A DNA stretch of 64,000 bases from NCBI RefSeq assembly GCF_002205845.1, contig NZ_NISI01000003.1, positions 186,001 to 250,000 on the forward strand, in the 5' to 3' direction. This document shows, in pieces, positions 38,025-47,023 of the stretch (positions within the stretch are counted from its first letter, which is position 1; each line of letters opens with the position of its first letter). A program made the position numbers and the translations under genes. A model generated the notes under the pieces. The model had not been told where the DNA came from, ran no database searches, and saw nothing but the letters and a program-made list of their open reading frames with translations. This stretch comes from Roseateles puraquae. GTDB lineage: Bacteria; Pseudomonadota; Gammaproteobacteria; Burkholderiales; Burkholderiaceae_C.

Positions 38025-38996
38025 GCTTTCCTCGTAGGTTGGTAGCCCATTGAGCAAACGCACTGAACCCCGGAGGGCTGGCGCGCAGCCCTTGGGCGGA
38101 CTTAGAACTCAACAACCGGCTCGCGACGGTTGCACCAAACGGAAGTGGGCCTGCTTTCGCAGCGGGGCATTGCCCCTATCCCGGCCATTACAACCGGGCG
38201 TTCGCTTTTTCCGTCATCCCATACCCCCTCACCCAACAGGTCGCCTTACGGCTTCCCTGCCCTTGCGCCGTGACGCGTGGGCGAGTGATGGGGCTTACCA
38301 CGTTCCCTGGAATACCGATCAGCGTTGTGTGCCGATCTGTCCGGTTAGGGTCTGTCTTTCTTGCGACTGCGCAATGGTGATGTGCTCCCTTTTGCGACGA
38401 GAGCATCCGGCAGCGTGCCTTTTGGCTCTGGCCTATCAGCAGGTTTGGCCAGTCAATGCTTACGCAAGTTCAATCGACAGTTCACGTGTGTTACCCATGC
38501 GGAACTAGCCTAGCCCCTTCTCCGCCGTCCTGCTGGCAGATTCCACCGACCCGCCTCACGGCGGATCAATGCCACGAGATCGTGGGGGACATTGTTGGGC
38601 GGGCTTCACACAGGCTCGTTACCGATCCTGCATGCCACCGTAGGCTACTGCTGATCACACAGCAGGTCATGGCATTCCGCTCCCGCGGACGCATGACAAG
38701 GCAAACCAGAGTTGATCACCTGATGACGAACACACCGATAGGTGTCACGACCTGCACACTAGGTTGCAAGGAGGCGGAATCAGAGTTCTGATCCCGTGAT
38801 GCGCGCGGTCAGACACTCGTGGTGTCTTGGAGCGCGTGTTTCCTCAGTTGTCCGCAGAGACCTGCGGATTCCCGTGCGTGCGCCCTGACCGGCGTCAGAG
38901 CGAATCGTCATAAGAGCCATCGGCTCCCGAACGCCAGAGGCGTGCTAATGAAAGGCCACCATCAAAGTGGCAAAGGTGACACGAAACGTGTCGCAC
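38025..38996 (-). ncRNA. 5' ribozyme part of the group II intron (domains I-III and part of IV)
   Basis: Highly structured RNA region upstream of the maturase ORF, about 970 nt. It starts with GTGCGAC and contains a CGCAAA sequence (38391-38396) matching the 5' exon end as EBS1. No other gene is credible here. Detailed domain borders were not worked out. Confidence 0.75.
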
Positions 38997-39041
38997 CGCA
39001 AAGCGGCATTATACGGAAGGCGTCACCGCTACACTGAACCC
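38997..39041 (-). promoter_or_regulatory. Probable guaB promoter displaced by the intron
   Basis: On the minus strand a perfect -10 TATAAT occurs at 39008-39013, 11 bases before the intron 5' end. No good -35 is visible. A transcript from here would start about four bases before the intron. Without the intron the guaB leader would be about 20-25 nt, a normal length. Confidence 0.5.
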
Positions 39042-39545
39042 ATGCGTCACAAGCCCCTGCTCATCGCCCTGGTCGGCCTGGTCCTGGCTGCTTCTGCCCA
39101 TGCCCAATGGAAATGGCGCGACGCCAAAGGCAACGTCCAGTACAGCGACATGCCGCCGCCTGCCGGCACGCCGGAGAAGGACATCCTGCAACGCCCTCCC
39201 GGCGCCCGGCCGACCATCGTGGTGAGCCCGCCGCCCGGCCCGGCCAGCGCCGCCCCGGCGCCCGCCAAGGCCGCGAGCGCGCCGTCCAAGGCCGAACAGG
39301 AGGCCGCGGCCCGCCAGAAGCGCGAGCAGGACGGCGCCGCCGCCAAGCAAAAGGAAGAAGAGCAGCGCATCGCCGCCATCCGGCGCGACAACTGCGCCCG
39401 CGCACAGTCCAACATGCGCGAGCTGCAAAGCGGCGCCCGCTTGACCCGCACGAATGAAAAGGGCGAGCGCGTCTTCCTGGACGAAGCCCAGATCGCCGCC
39501 GAAGTCGCACGCACGCGCGACACCATCACCAGCGAATGCCGCTGA
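39042..39545 (+). CDS. DUF4124 domain-containing periplasmic protein
   Basis: 167 aa exported protein. Signal peptide HKPLLIALVGLVLAASAHA followed by the DUF4124 start QWKWRDAKGNVQYSDMPPPAGTP. Then an Ala/Pro/Lys-rich and coiled-coil-like stretch (AEQEAAARQKREQDGAAAKQ, EEEQRIAAIRRD) and a C-terminal part with NCARAQSNMRELQSGARL ending TSECR, with two Cys. Function unknown. Divergent from the intron-interrupted guaB; the ATG at 39042 is just after a TACACT -10-like element. Confidence 0.85.
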   Translation: MRHKPLLIALVGLVLAASAHAQWKWRDAKGNVQYSDMPPPAGTPEKDILQRPPGARPTIVVSPPPGPASAAPAPAKAASAPSKAEQEAAARQKREQDGAAAKQKEEEQRIAAIRRDNCARAQSNMRELQSGARLTRTNEKGERVFLDEAQIAAEVARTRDTITSECR

Positions 39546-39712
39546 GCGCCGCCAGCGCCCTCGCCAACTAAGTCGCACGATCGAGCCGCCCCATCCTCCG
39601 AGTGCGGGGGATGCGGCTGCACCGCAGCTGCGCTTCGCCCGATATCCTGCCGGGTTATCACTGAACGGCTGACGTCACCCGCCGCCCACCCGGCGCGGGT
39701 CGTTTCGGCCGC

Positions 39713-41383
39713 ATGACAGCCGCCCGAGGGAGCATGAGGGAAGCATCGACAACAACAAGCTGGCCGCGCTGGCTGGAAATCTGCCTGGTGCTGGGCAGTC
39801 TCGTGGCCTTCGCCGTCTGGTCCTACCTGCGCGCGCCGGTGGGTGGCGACTTCGCCTGGAGCGATGCACCGCGGCATGCGCTCAACGGCATCTTCGTGCA
39901 TGACCTGGTGGCCCATCTGGGCGAGGGGGATCCTCGTGCCTACGCCGTGGACTACTACCTCCGCTACCCGGCGCTGACCATCCTCTTCTACCCGCCGCTG
40001 TTCTCCGGTGTGCTGGCCATCGCCTACGAGCTGTTCGGCTTCTCGCACCAGGTGGCCCAGGCGACAGTGCTCAGCTTTGCCGTCGTGCTCGGCGGCTTCA
40101 CCTACCTGCTCGCCAGGCGCTGGATGAGCCAGGGGTTCGCGCTGGCAGCCGCCCTGCTGCTGGTGGGAGCGCCCGAACTCACGGTCTGGTCGCGCCAGGT
40201 CATGCTGGACCTGCCGACCTACGCCTGGCTGGTGGGCTCGGCCTGGTGCTTCACCGGCTGGCTCCAGCAACAGCGCCCGCGCCAGCTCTATGGCACCGCC
40301 GTGCTGGTGGTGCTCGCGCTCTACACCAAGCAGACGCCGCTGTTCATCTTTCCTGCGATGCTCGCCGGGCTGCTGGCGGGCCCCGGCCTGGCCGTGCTGC
40401 GCCGTCGCCACGTCTGGGTGACGGTGCTGTTGATGATGGTCGCGCTGATTCCCCTGGTGGTGCTGCAGCTCAAGTTCGGCCAGGTCAACTCCGCCTCGGC
40501 CATCGGCAGCGCCCGGGCGGACCTGTCGCGGCTGACCCTGGCCGCCTGGACCTACTACCTCGAGATCATGCCGAGCCAGCTCGGCTGGCCCACGCTGGTG
40601 CTGGCGGGTGTCTACCTGGTGGGCGCTGCCGTGCGGCCGTCCTGGCGCCTGCCGCGGCCCATCATGGTCTACCTGCTGTCCTGGCTGGTGCTCGGCTACC
40701 TGATGTTCTCGTTCATCATGGTCCGTGAGCCGCGCCATGACCTGATGGTGCTGATGCCGCTGGCCCTGTTCGCCGCCCTCGCGTTGCAACGCCTCGCCGA
40801 AGGCTGGCTGTCGGGGCGTGCCTATGCGGCCGCGATGACGGCGGTGCCGGTGCTGTGCTTCGCGCACGCCGGCGCCGAGCTCGAAATCCACCCCGTGCAG
40901 TACGTCGACGGCTATGCCCAGGCCGTGAACTACGTGATCGAGCGAGCGCCCGCGAACAGCGTGGTGATGTTTTCTGGCAATCGGGATGGCACCTTCATCT
41001 TCGACGTTCGGGCCTCCAAGCGCACCGACCTGGCCATCGCCCGGGCCGACAAGATGCTCTTCCGCGTCGCCATCGAGCGCGAACGCGGCATCGAGGATCG
41101 CGGGGTCGACACCGCGCAGCTGCGACAACGCTTCGTGGACCACGGCATCCGCTACCTGGTCTACGACCCGGACTTCTGGCAGGACCAGCCCTCCATGGCC
41201 GCCCTGCGCAGCCTGCTGGCCGACAAATCCAGCTTCACGCTGGAAGAGACCTTCCAGCTCCGGGCGAACTTCAACAACCAGGACAAGCGCCTGCAGATCT
41301 ACCGCTTCGAAGGCGAACTGCGCAATCCGCCACTGCCGCTGAGCGCCGAACTCGTCGGTGTCGGCATGAAGCTGCAGAAGTAA
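39713..41383 (+). CDS. GT-C fold glycosyltransferase, membrane (GT39/ArnT-like)
   Basis: 556 aa polytopic protein. An N-terminal helix (LEICLVLGSLVAFAVWSYL) is followed by a periplasmic loop with acidic residues (GGDFAWSDAPRHALNG), the usual place of the GT-C catalytic Asp. About ten further helices and a C-terminal soluble domain (residues ~395-556) follow. It resembles family 39/ArnT-type enzymes that transfer a sugar from a lipid phosphate carrier on the periplasmic side. The next gene encodes a GT2-GtrA fusion that could supply that carrier. Start ATG 39713; an ATG at 39734 is also possible. Confidence 0.8.
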   Translation: MTAARGSMREASTTTSWPRWLEICLVLGSLVAFAVWSYLRAPVGGDFAWSDAPRHALNGIFVHDLVAHLGEGDPRAYAVDYYLRYPALTILFYPPLFSGVLAIAYELFGFSHQVAQATVLSFAVVLGGFTYLLARRWMSQGFALAAALLLVGAPELTVWSRQVMLDLPTYAWLVGSAWCFTGWLQQQRPRQLYGTAVLVVLALYTKQTPLFIFPAMLAGLLAGPGLAVLRRRHVWVTVLLMMVALIPLVVLQLKFGQVNSASAIGSARADLSRLTLAAWTYYLEIMPSQLGWPTLVLAGVYLVGAAVRPSWRLPRPIMVYLLSWLVLGYLMFSFIMVREPRHDLMVLMPLALFAALALQRLAEGWLSGRAYAAAMTAVPVLCFAHAGAELEIHPVQYVDGYAQAVNYVIERAPANSVVMFSGNRDGTFIFDVRASKRTDLAIARADKMLFRVAIERERGIEDRGVDTAQLRQRFVDHGIRYLVYDPDFWQDQPSMAALRSLLADKSSFTLEETFQLRANFNNQDKRLQIYRFEGELRNPPLPLSAELVGVGMKLQK

Positions 41384-41433
41384 GGCTCGCCCGCCTCGCC
41401 CTCCTCCGCAAAACCCCTCTTCCGCAGGCCCAC

Positions 41434-42549
41434 ATGACGTCCCCTCGCCCTCCTGCCGTGCAGTTGTCCATCGTCATCCCGACGTTCAATGAGCGCGGCA
41501 ACATTGCCGAGCTCGTGCGGCGCATCGACAACTGCATGGGCGACACGCCCTGGGAAGTCGTCTATGTCGACGACAACTCGCCCGACGGCACCGCCGCCGC
41601 CGTGCGCGAGCTGGCGCAGACCGACGGCCGGGTTCGCCTGGTGCACCGCATCGGCCGCCGCGGCCTGTCCAGCGCCTGCATCGAAGGCATGCTGGCATCG
41701 ACCGCCCCCTTCATCGCCGTGATGGACGCCGACCTGCAGCACGACGAAACCCTGCTGCCCCACATGCTGGCCGCGCTGCGCAACGACGGCCTGGACGTTG
41801 TGGTCGGCAGCCGCCACGCCGACGGTGGCAGCCTGGGCGACTGGGACGCGGGCCGCGCCAAGATCAGCGACGTCGCCACGCGCCTGGCCAAGCTCGTCAC
41901 CCAAGCCGAGCTGCGGGACCCGATGAGCGGCTTCTTCATGCTGCGCCGCGAGGTGCTGTACGAAGCCATGCCCAAGCTGTCGGCCATCGGCTTCAAGATC
42001 CTGCTGGACATCTTCGCCTCCGTGCCGCGCCCGCTGAAGTTCAAGGAGCTGGGCTACACCTTCCGCAACCGCTTCTCGGGCGAGAGCAAGCTGGACTCCA
42101 TGGTGGCCTGGGAGTACCTGATGATGCTGCTGGACAAGCGCGTCGGCCACATCGTGCCGGTGCGCTTCGTGCCGTTCGCCGCCATCGGTGCGGCCGGCGT
42201 GGTGGTCCACATGATCGTGCTGTGGCTGATGTTCAAGTCCATGGGCCAGAGCTTCGCGGCCGGCCAGACGCTGGCCACGCTGATCGCGATGACCGCGAAC
42301 TTCTTCTTCAACAACGCCTTCACCTACCGCGACCGTCGCCTGAAGGGCTGGGGCCTGCTGCGCGGCTGGTTGTCGTTCACGCTGGCCTGCTCGCTCGGCG
42401 CCGTGGCCAACGTGGGCATCGCCACCTACCTGTTCCGCGAAAACACGGCGGACTGGGCGCTGGCCGCGCTGTCGGGCATCGTGGTGGGCGCGGTCTGGAA
42501 CTACGCAGTCACGTCGGTCTACACCTGGGGCAAGCCCAAGGCCGCCTGA
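41434..42549 (+). CDS. GT2 polyprenol-phosphate glycosyltransferase fused to GtrA
   Basis: 371 aa fusion. Residues 1-240 are a GT2 dolichyl/polyprenyl-phosphate sugar transferase (SIVIPTFNERGNIAELV, VYVDDNSPDGT, VMDADLQHDETLLPHM, DPMSGFFMLRREVL). Residues ~245-365 are a four-helix GtrA domain (VRFVPFAAIGAAGVVVHM; TANFFFNNAFTYRDRRL). Family knowledge: the GT2 part makes a polyprenyl-phosphate sugar and GtrA helps flip it. Both parts in one chain directly after a GT-C gene give a compact periplasmic glycosylation unit. The sugar and the acceptor are unknown. Confidence 0.9.
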   Translation: MTSPRPPAVQLSIVIPTFNERGNIAELVRRIDNCMGDTPWEVVYVDDNSPDGTAAAVRELAQTDGRVRLVHRIGRRGLSSACIEGMLASTAPFIAVMDADLQHDETLLPHMLAALRNDGLDVVVGSRHADGGSLGDWDAGRAKISDVATRLAKLVTQAELRDPMSGFFMLRREVLYEAMPKLSAIGFKILLDIFASVPRPLKFKELGYTFRNRFSGESKLDSMVAWEYLMMLLDKRVGHIVPVRFVPFAAIGAAGVVVHMIVLWLMFKSMGQSFAAGQTLATLIAMTANFFFNNAFTYRDRRLKGWGLLRGWLSFTLACSLGAVANVGIATYLFRENTADWALAALSGIVVGAVWNYAVTSVYTWGKPKAA

Positions 42550-42582
42550 GGGCTGAAGGCGGCCCACCGGGGCAGCGCAGGC

Positions 42583-42888
42583 TCAGCCCGGCCGGTGCCG
42601 GGAGACGATGCGCTGACCCCGCTTGGCATAGCGCAGTCGCCGCGCCTCCTTCGGGTCGACCGTCAGTGGGCGGTAGACCTCGATGCGATCCCGCTCGCGC
42701 AGCGGCGTGTCCAGCGGACGCGGGCGACCCCAGATCCCCACGCGCAAGGCGTCAAGCGGCAGGGTCTGGTCGGCCATGAAGTCGCTGCAGCCCGCCAGTG
42801 CCGCGCCCAGTGTCACCCCCTCGGGCAACGCCAGCCAGCGATGCTGCACATCGCCGGCCGCCGGGCTCCAGACGAGTTCAACCCGCAC
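42583..42888 (-). CDS. rnfH: RnfH family protein (UPF0125)
   Basis: About 101 aa, ubiquitin-like beta-grasp protein of the RnfH/UPF0125 family. RVELVWSPAAGDVQHRWLALPEGVTLGAAL begins the domain (residues 2-31), then GIWGRPRPLDTPLRERDRIEVYRPLTVDPKEARRLR. I chose the GTG at 42888, which starts directly at the domain and overlaps ratA by 11 bp; an ATG at 42948 would add 20 unconserved residues. Downstream partner of ratA, as commonly found. Confidence 0.88.
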   Translation of the reverse strand: MRVELVWSPAAGDVQHRWLALPEGVTLGAALAGCSDFMADQTLPLDALRVGIWGRPRPLDTPLRERDRIEVYRPLTVDPKEARRLRYAKRGQRIVSRHRPG

Positions 42889-43336
42889 CGTGCAGCCGCT
42901 CCGCGCGTTGCACGAAGCTGTCGACAAAGGTGTTGGCGATGCGGTCAAACACAGGGCTGACCACCGCTTCCAGCGCGGTGCTGCTGAAGGCGTAGTTCAG
43001 CTCGAAGGCGATCTTGCAGGCCGTGGGCTCGCCCTGGGTGCCGGGCTTGTTCAACGGCAGGAACTCCCACAGGCCGTCCAGCCGCGAGAACGGGCCGTCG
43101 ACCAGCTCCATGCGCACGCTGCGATCGGCCTCGTTGCGGTTGCGCGTGGTGAAGGCGTGCTTGACGCCGGCATAGGCCAGGTGCAGCCGCGCGGTGACCG
43201 AATCGCCTTCACGGGCCAGCACCTCGACCTTGTTGCACCACGGCAGGAACTCCGGATAGCGCTCCACCTGGGTCACCAACTCATACATCTCGTGCGGCGT
43301 GTGCCAGAGCAGCACGGACTTCTTGACCTGCTTCAT
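42878..43336 (-). CDS. ratA: RatA family ribosome-association toxin / START-like coenzyme Q-binding protein
   Basis: 152 aa polyketide cyclase/START-like protein. KQVKKSVLLWHTPHEMYELVTQVERYPEFLPWCNKVEV spans residues 2-39, followed by YAGVKHAFTTRN and the C-terminal FDRIANTFVDSFVQRAERLHG. In E. coli RatA was described as blocking 70S association; relatives (Coq10/UbiT-like) bind quinones, so the physiological role is uncertain. ATG 43336 chosen over an upstream in-frame start. Divergent from smpB with a 47 bp gap. Confidence 0.9.
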   Translation of the reverse strand: MKQVKKSVLLWHTPHEMYELVTQVERYPEFLPWCNKVEVLAREGDSVTARLHLAYAGVKHAFTTRNRNEADRSVRMELVDGPFSRLDGLWEFLPLNKPGTQGEPTACKIAFELNYAFSSTALEAVVSPVFDRIANTFVDSFVQRAERLHGAG

Positions 43337-43383
43337 AGAATGCCGGGATTGTAAGAAGGGCATGAGCCCCCACATTTCCGTCC

Positions 43384-43842
43384 ATGTCTATCGCCGAGAA
43401 CCGCCGCGCCCGCTACGACTACCACATCGAGGAACAGTTCGAGGCCGGCGTCGTGCTGTCCGGCTGGGAGATCAAGGCGATCCGCGCCGGCCAGGTGCAG
43501 CTGACCGACGGCTACGTGCTGATCCGTGATGGCGAGCTCTACCTGATCGGCTGCCGCATCAATGCGCTGCGCAGCGCTTCCACGCACGTCAACCCCGAAG
43601 CCGACCGCACCAAGAAGCTGCTGATGCACAAGGCCGAGATCAAGCGCCTGATCGGCAAGGTCGAGCAGCGTGGCTTCACCCTCGTGCCGCTGAACCTGCA
43701 CTACAAGGGTGGCCGCGTGAAGGCCGACATCGCACTCGCCAAGGGCAAGGCCCAGCACGACAAGCGCGAGACCGAGAAGAAGCGGGACTGGGAGCGCGAG
43801 AAGGGCCAGCTGATGCGGCACAAGGTGTCTAGCAAGGGCTAA
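43384..43842 (+). CDS. smpB: SsrA-binding protein SmpB
   Basis: 152 aa partner of tmRNA in trans-translation, which rescues stalled ribosomes. Conserved start [35 protein letters not shown] (residues ~6-40), then [36 protein letters not shown] and the basic tail [23 protein letters not shown]. Its 3' end overlaps the convergent cystathionine beta-lyase gene by four bases. No ssrA gene was seen in the window. Confidence 0.96.
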   Translation: MSIAENRRARYDYHIEEQFEAGVVLSGWEIKAIRAGQVQLTDGYVLIRDGELYLIGCRINALRSASTHVNPEADRTKKLLMHKAEIKRLIGKVEQRGFTLVPLNLHYKGGRVKADIALAKGKAQHDKRETEKKRDWEREKGQLMRHKVSSKG

Positions 43843-45023
43843 GCCAGCACCTGCAGCGCCTGCTCGATGTCGGCCCGCAGGTCGGCCGCATCTTCCAGGC
43901 CGATCGCAAAGCGCACCAGCGTGCGGCCCTCGAAGGGCAATGGCAGGTTGCGGCTGCGGCTCATGTCGTAGGGCACCGCCAGACTCATCGGGCCGGCCCA
44001 CGAATAGCCGATGCCGAAGAGCTGCAGCGCGTCAACGAAGGCGTCCACCTGCCTGGCGCTGTACGTCGGCTTGAAGACGACCGAGAACAGGCAGGCCGCC
44101 GCCTTGCCGCCCACGGCCAGCCAATGCTGGTGACCGGGCGAGCCGGGCAACGCCGGATGGAATACCTTCGCCACCTCGGGCCTGCCGGCCATCCAGCTGG
44201 CGAGCTGGCGCGTGACGCGGTCCTGCGCCTCATAGCGCAGCGGCATCGTCGGCAGGCCGCGCAGCACCATCTCGACGTCGTTCTGCCCCAGGCCGTAGCC
44301 GAGATGCTCGTGGGCATGGTTGAGGCGGTCATGCAAGGCGCGGTCGCGGGTGCAGACCGACCCCATCAGCACATCCGCCCCACCGCTGGGGTATTTGGTC
44401 AGGGCCTGCATGACGATGTCGGCGCCCAGGCCCGGATGCGTGTCGGGCGCCGGCTCGAAGCCGTTGAAGGCCAGGCCCGCGCCCCAGGTGTTGTCCAGGG
44501 CCGTGGTCACCCCGCGCGCGCGGCAGGCGGCCAGTGTGCCGAGCAGGTCAGGGAACTCCAATGTGATCGAGCCGGCGGCCTCCAGCCAGACCAGCTTGGT
44601 GTTGTCGCGCAGCTCGGGCACGGTCAGGGGGTCGTAGAAGCGGTGCGTCACGCCCCACTGCGGCAGCCATGATTCGGTCAGATAGCGGTTCTGGCCATAG
44701 ACGTTGTCAGGCACCAAAACCTCGTCGCCTGGACGCAGGATGGCCAGCGACGGCAACGTCACGGCCGCCAGACCGCTGGGCACGAGCAGGCAGTACTCGG
44801 CATGCTCCAGCGTCGCCAGGCGAGCCGCCAGCGTGTAGCTGGTGGGCGTGCCATGCAGGCCGTAGCGGTAGGTCAGGCCGTCGCGCGGCCGGGGCTTGTG
44901 CAGGTCGGCCGTGTCCTTGAAGAGCACGGTCGAGGCCTTGGCCACGGGCACCGGCACCGCCTCCCAGCCCTCCGGGGCGCGGTACGGATGATGGATCAGC
45001 GTGGTGGCCGGGCCCCGCGTCAC
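43839..45023 (-). CDS. metC: Cystathionine beta-lyase / trans-sulfuration PLP enzyme
   Basis: 394 aa Cys/Met-metabolism PLP enzyme. The PLP lysine lies in [54 protein letters not shown] and [11 protein letters not shown] are typical of proteobacterial cystathionine beta-lyases (MetC). The expected reaction converts cystathionine to homocysteine, pyruvate and ammonia. Other related lyases cannot be excluded. Four-base overlap with rimO upstream. Confidence 0.87.
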   Translation of the reverse strand: MTRGPATTLIHHPYRAPEGWEAVPVPVAKASTVLFKDTADLHKPRPRDGLTYRYGLHGTPTSYTLAARLATLEHAEYCLLVPSGLAAVTLPSLAILRPGDEVLVPDNVYGQNRYLTESWLPQWGVTHRFYDPLTVPELRDNTKLVWLEAAGSITLEFPDLLGTLAACRARGVTTALDNTWGAGLAFNGFEPAPDTHPGLGADIVMQALTKYPSGGADVLMGSVCTRDRALHDRLNHAHEHLGYGLGQNDVEMVLRGLPTMPLRYEAQDRVTRQLASWMAGRPEVAKVFHPALPGSPGHQHWLAVGGKAAACLFSVVFKPTYSARQVDAFVDALQLFGIGYSWAGPMSLAVPYDMSRSRNLPLPFEGRTLVRFAIGLEDAADLRADIEQALQVLA

Positions 45024-46402
45024 ACGAGGCTCCCGACGAGGTCATGGCCGTCGGCCGCCACGATGCGCACGCGCACGAAGTCCCCCACCTTCATCGTCTT
45101 GCTGGCCTTCTCGGGCGGCAGGATCTTGACGGTGCCGTCGATCTCCGGCGCGTCGGCATACGAGCGCCCCACCCCGCCCTTGCGGCCCAGCGCGGGGGCC
45201 GAGTCCACCAGCACCTGCATGGTCTGGCCCACGCGGGCCTGCAGCTTGGCGGCCGACACGGCTTCAGCCACCGCCATGAAGCGCGCGCGGCGCTCCTCGC
45301 GCACCGCATCGGGCAGCGCGCCGGGGATGTCGTTGGCACTGGCGCCTTCCACGGGGGAGTAGGCGAAACAGCCGGCACGGTCGATCTTGGCTTCCTGCAT
45401 GAAGTCCAGCAGGTACTGGAACTCTTCTTCCGTTTCGCCGGGGAAGCCGGCGATGAAGGTCGAGCGGATCACCAGCTCCGGGCAGGCCTCGCGCCAGCGC
45501 AGGATGCGCTCCATGTTCTTCTCGCCGTTGGCGGGGCGCTTCATGCGCTTGAGCACATCCGGGTGGGCGTGCTGGAAGGGCACGTCCAGGTAAGGCAGCA
45601 CCAGGCCTTGGGCCATCAGCGGCAGCACCTCGTCCACATGCGGGTAGGGGTAGACGTAGTGCAGGCGCACCCAGGCGCCATACGGCTTGGCGATCTCGCC
45701 CAGGTGCGCGACCAGGTCCAGCATCTTGGTCTTGACCGGCTTGCCATCCCAGAAGCCGGTGCGGTACTTCACATCCACGCCGTAGGCCGAGGTGTCCTGG
45801 CTGATGACCAGCAGCTCCTTGACCCCGCTCTCGAACAGCGCGCGGGCCTCGTTCAGCACGTCGCCGATCGGGCGCGAGACCAGGTCGCCGCGCATGCTCG
45901 GGATGATGCAGAACGAGCAGCGGTGGTTGCAGCCCTCGCTGATCTTCAAGTAGGCGTAGTGCTTGGGCGTGAGCTTGATGCCGTAGCTCGGCACCAGGTC
46001 GACGAAAGGATCGTGGGGCTTGGGCACATGGGTGTGCACCGCGTCCATGACCTCCTGCGTGGCATGCGGGCCGGTGACGGCCAGCACGCTGGGGTGGATC
46101 TCGCGCACCAGGCTGCCGGCGTCGCTGCTGCTGGCGCCCGCTTTGGCGCCGAGGCAGCCGGTCACGATGACCTTGCCGTTCTCGGCCAGGGCCTCGCCGA
46201 TGGTGTCCAGGCTCTCCTTGACGGCGTCGTCGATGAAGCCGCAGGTGTTGACGATCACCAGGTCAGCCCCGGCGAAGGTCTTGGACGTTTCGTAGCCCTC
46301 GGCGCGGAGCTGGGTGAGGATCAGCTCGCTGTCAGTCAGTGCCTTGGGGCAGCCGAGGCTGACGAAGCCGATCTTCGGGACGGAGGTGGTCGTGTCGTTC
46401 AT
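45020..46402 (-). CDS. rimO: Ribosomal protein S12 methylthiotransferase RimO
   Basis: 460 aa radical SAM methylthiotransferase that modifies an Asp of ribosomal protein S12. N-terminal MTTase domain with cysteines C18, C54 and C83 ([20 protein letters not shown]), radical SAM cluster C158-x3-C162-x2-C165 ([14 protein letters not shown]), and a C-terminal TRAM domain. Length matches RimO, and the [11 protein letters not shown] motif separates it from MiaB. Next to phaR on the same strand. Confidence 0.95.
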   Translation of the reverse strand: MNDTTTSVPKIGFVSLGCPKALTDSELILTQLRAEGYETSKTFAGADLVIVNTCGFIDDAVKESLDTIGEALAENGKVIVTGCLGAKAGASSSDAGSLVREIHPSVLAVTGPHATQEVMDAVHTHVPKPHDPFVDLVPSYGIKLTPKHYAYLKISEGCNHRCSFCIIPSMRGDLVSRPIGDVLNEARALFESGVKELLVISQDTSAYGVDVKYRTGFWDGKPVKTKMLDLVAHLGEIAKPYGAWVRLHYVYPYPHVDEVLPLMAQGLVLPYLDVPFQHAHPDVLKRMKRPANGEKNMERILRWREACPELVIRSTFIAGFPGETEEEFQYLLDFMQEAKIDRAGCFAYSPVEGASANDIPGALPDAVREERRARFMAVAEAVSAAKLQARVGQTMQVLVDSAPALGRKGGVGRSYADAPEIDGTVKILPPEKASKTMKVGDFVRVRIVAADGHDLVGSLV

Positions 46403-46432
46403 CGCCGTATTTTCGGCGATGTCACGGGCCGG

Positions 46433-46960
46433 CTACTTCTTGGGGCCGAACGGGAACATCACACCTGCGTTCTTGAGCTGTTCCTGCCACTGGTTCATCA
46501 GGTTCTTGGACTGCTCGGCGTAGCCGCCCATCAAGCCCGTCCAGGCCTCGGGCGTGAAGGGCATGCCGGGCGTCTGCTCGGTGAAGCGCTGCTGCATGTC
46601 CGTGAAGGCCTGCATCTGCCGCTCCAGCAGCCCGCCCATCACGCCCTGCATGGCGTGGCCATAGAAGCGAATGATCTGGGCCAGCGAGCTGGTGGAGAAC
46701 ATCGGCACGCCGCCGGTCTCCTCCTCCAGGATGATCTGCAGCAGGATGGAACGGGTCAGGTCCTCCTGCGTCTTGGCGTCGTGCACCTCGAAGTCGACAC
46801 CGTCCAGCACCATGCGCTTCACGTCGGCCAACGTGATGTAGCTGCTGGTCTGGGTGTCGTACAGGCGGCGGTTGGGGTACTTCTTCAGAATGCGCAGGCC
46901 GGGCTTGGCGTCGCCGGTCTGGTCAGTCGTCGGTGCCGCTTTCTTGCGGGCTGTCGCCAT
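46433..46960 (-). CDS. phaR: Polyhydroxyalkanoate synthesis repressor PhaR
   Basis: 175 aa regulator of PHA granule formation; represses phasin genes and binds poly(3-hydroxybutyrate). It has the PHB/PHA accumulation DNA-binding domain (RILKKYPNRRLYDTQTSSYITLADVKRMV, residues ~24-52, here split by the limit) and the following ETGGVPMFSTSSLAQIIRFYGHAMQ helix region. I chose ATG 46960, preceded by AGGAG at eight bases. No phaC or phaA is in the window. Confidence 0.94.
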   Translation of the reverse strand: MATARKKAAPTTDQTGDAKPGLRILKKYPNRRLYDTQTSSYITLADVKRMVLDGVDFEVHDAKTQEDLTRSILLQIILEEETGGVPMFSTSSLAQIIRFYGHAMQGVMGGLLERQMQAFTDMQQRFTEQTPGMPFTPEAWTGLMGGYAEQSKNLMNQWQEQLKNAGVMFPFGPKK

Positions 46961-47023
46961 GCGGGAGTCTCCTGTGCAGTGCAGCAAATTCTAGGCAGAC
47001 CCTGACGCCCTCTTCGGACGGGT

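Larger units (their letters stand above)
36181..38996 (-). mobile_element. Group II intron in the guaB leader
   Basis: Bacterial group II intron of about 2.8 kb on the minus strand, encoding an LtrA-type protein. The 5' end is placed at 38996, where the minus strand reads GTGCGAC, the group II consensus. The exact 3' end is uncertain by about three bases (36179-36181), just after domain VI, which reads TACCC near its end. Domain V (36220-36253) is a near-perfect match to the family. The flanking exons join the guaB ribosome binding site to a TATAAT -10 (39008-39013). The exon ends TTTGCG, complementary to CGCAAA in the intron (38391-38396), a plausible EBS1. No target duplication is expected. 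Confidence 0.85.

Noticed and set aside
36164..39041. Guanine or other purine riboswitch in the guaB leader
   Set aside because: The sequence there is explained by a group II intron; no purine aptamer was seen.
42583..43336. ratA-rnfH as a toxin-antitoxin system
   Set aside because: RatA was named a toxin in E. coli, but this pair is a conserved housekeeping arrangement next to smpB; relatives bind quinones. No addiction-module signature.
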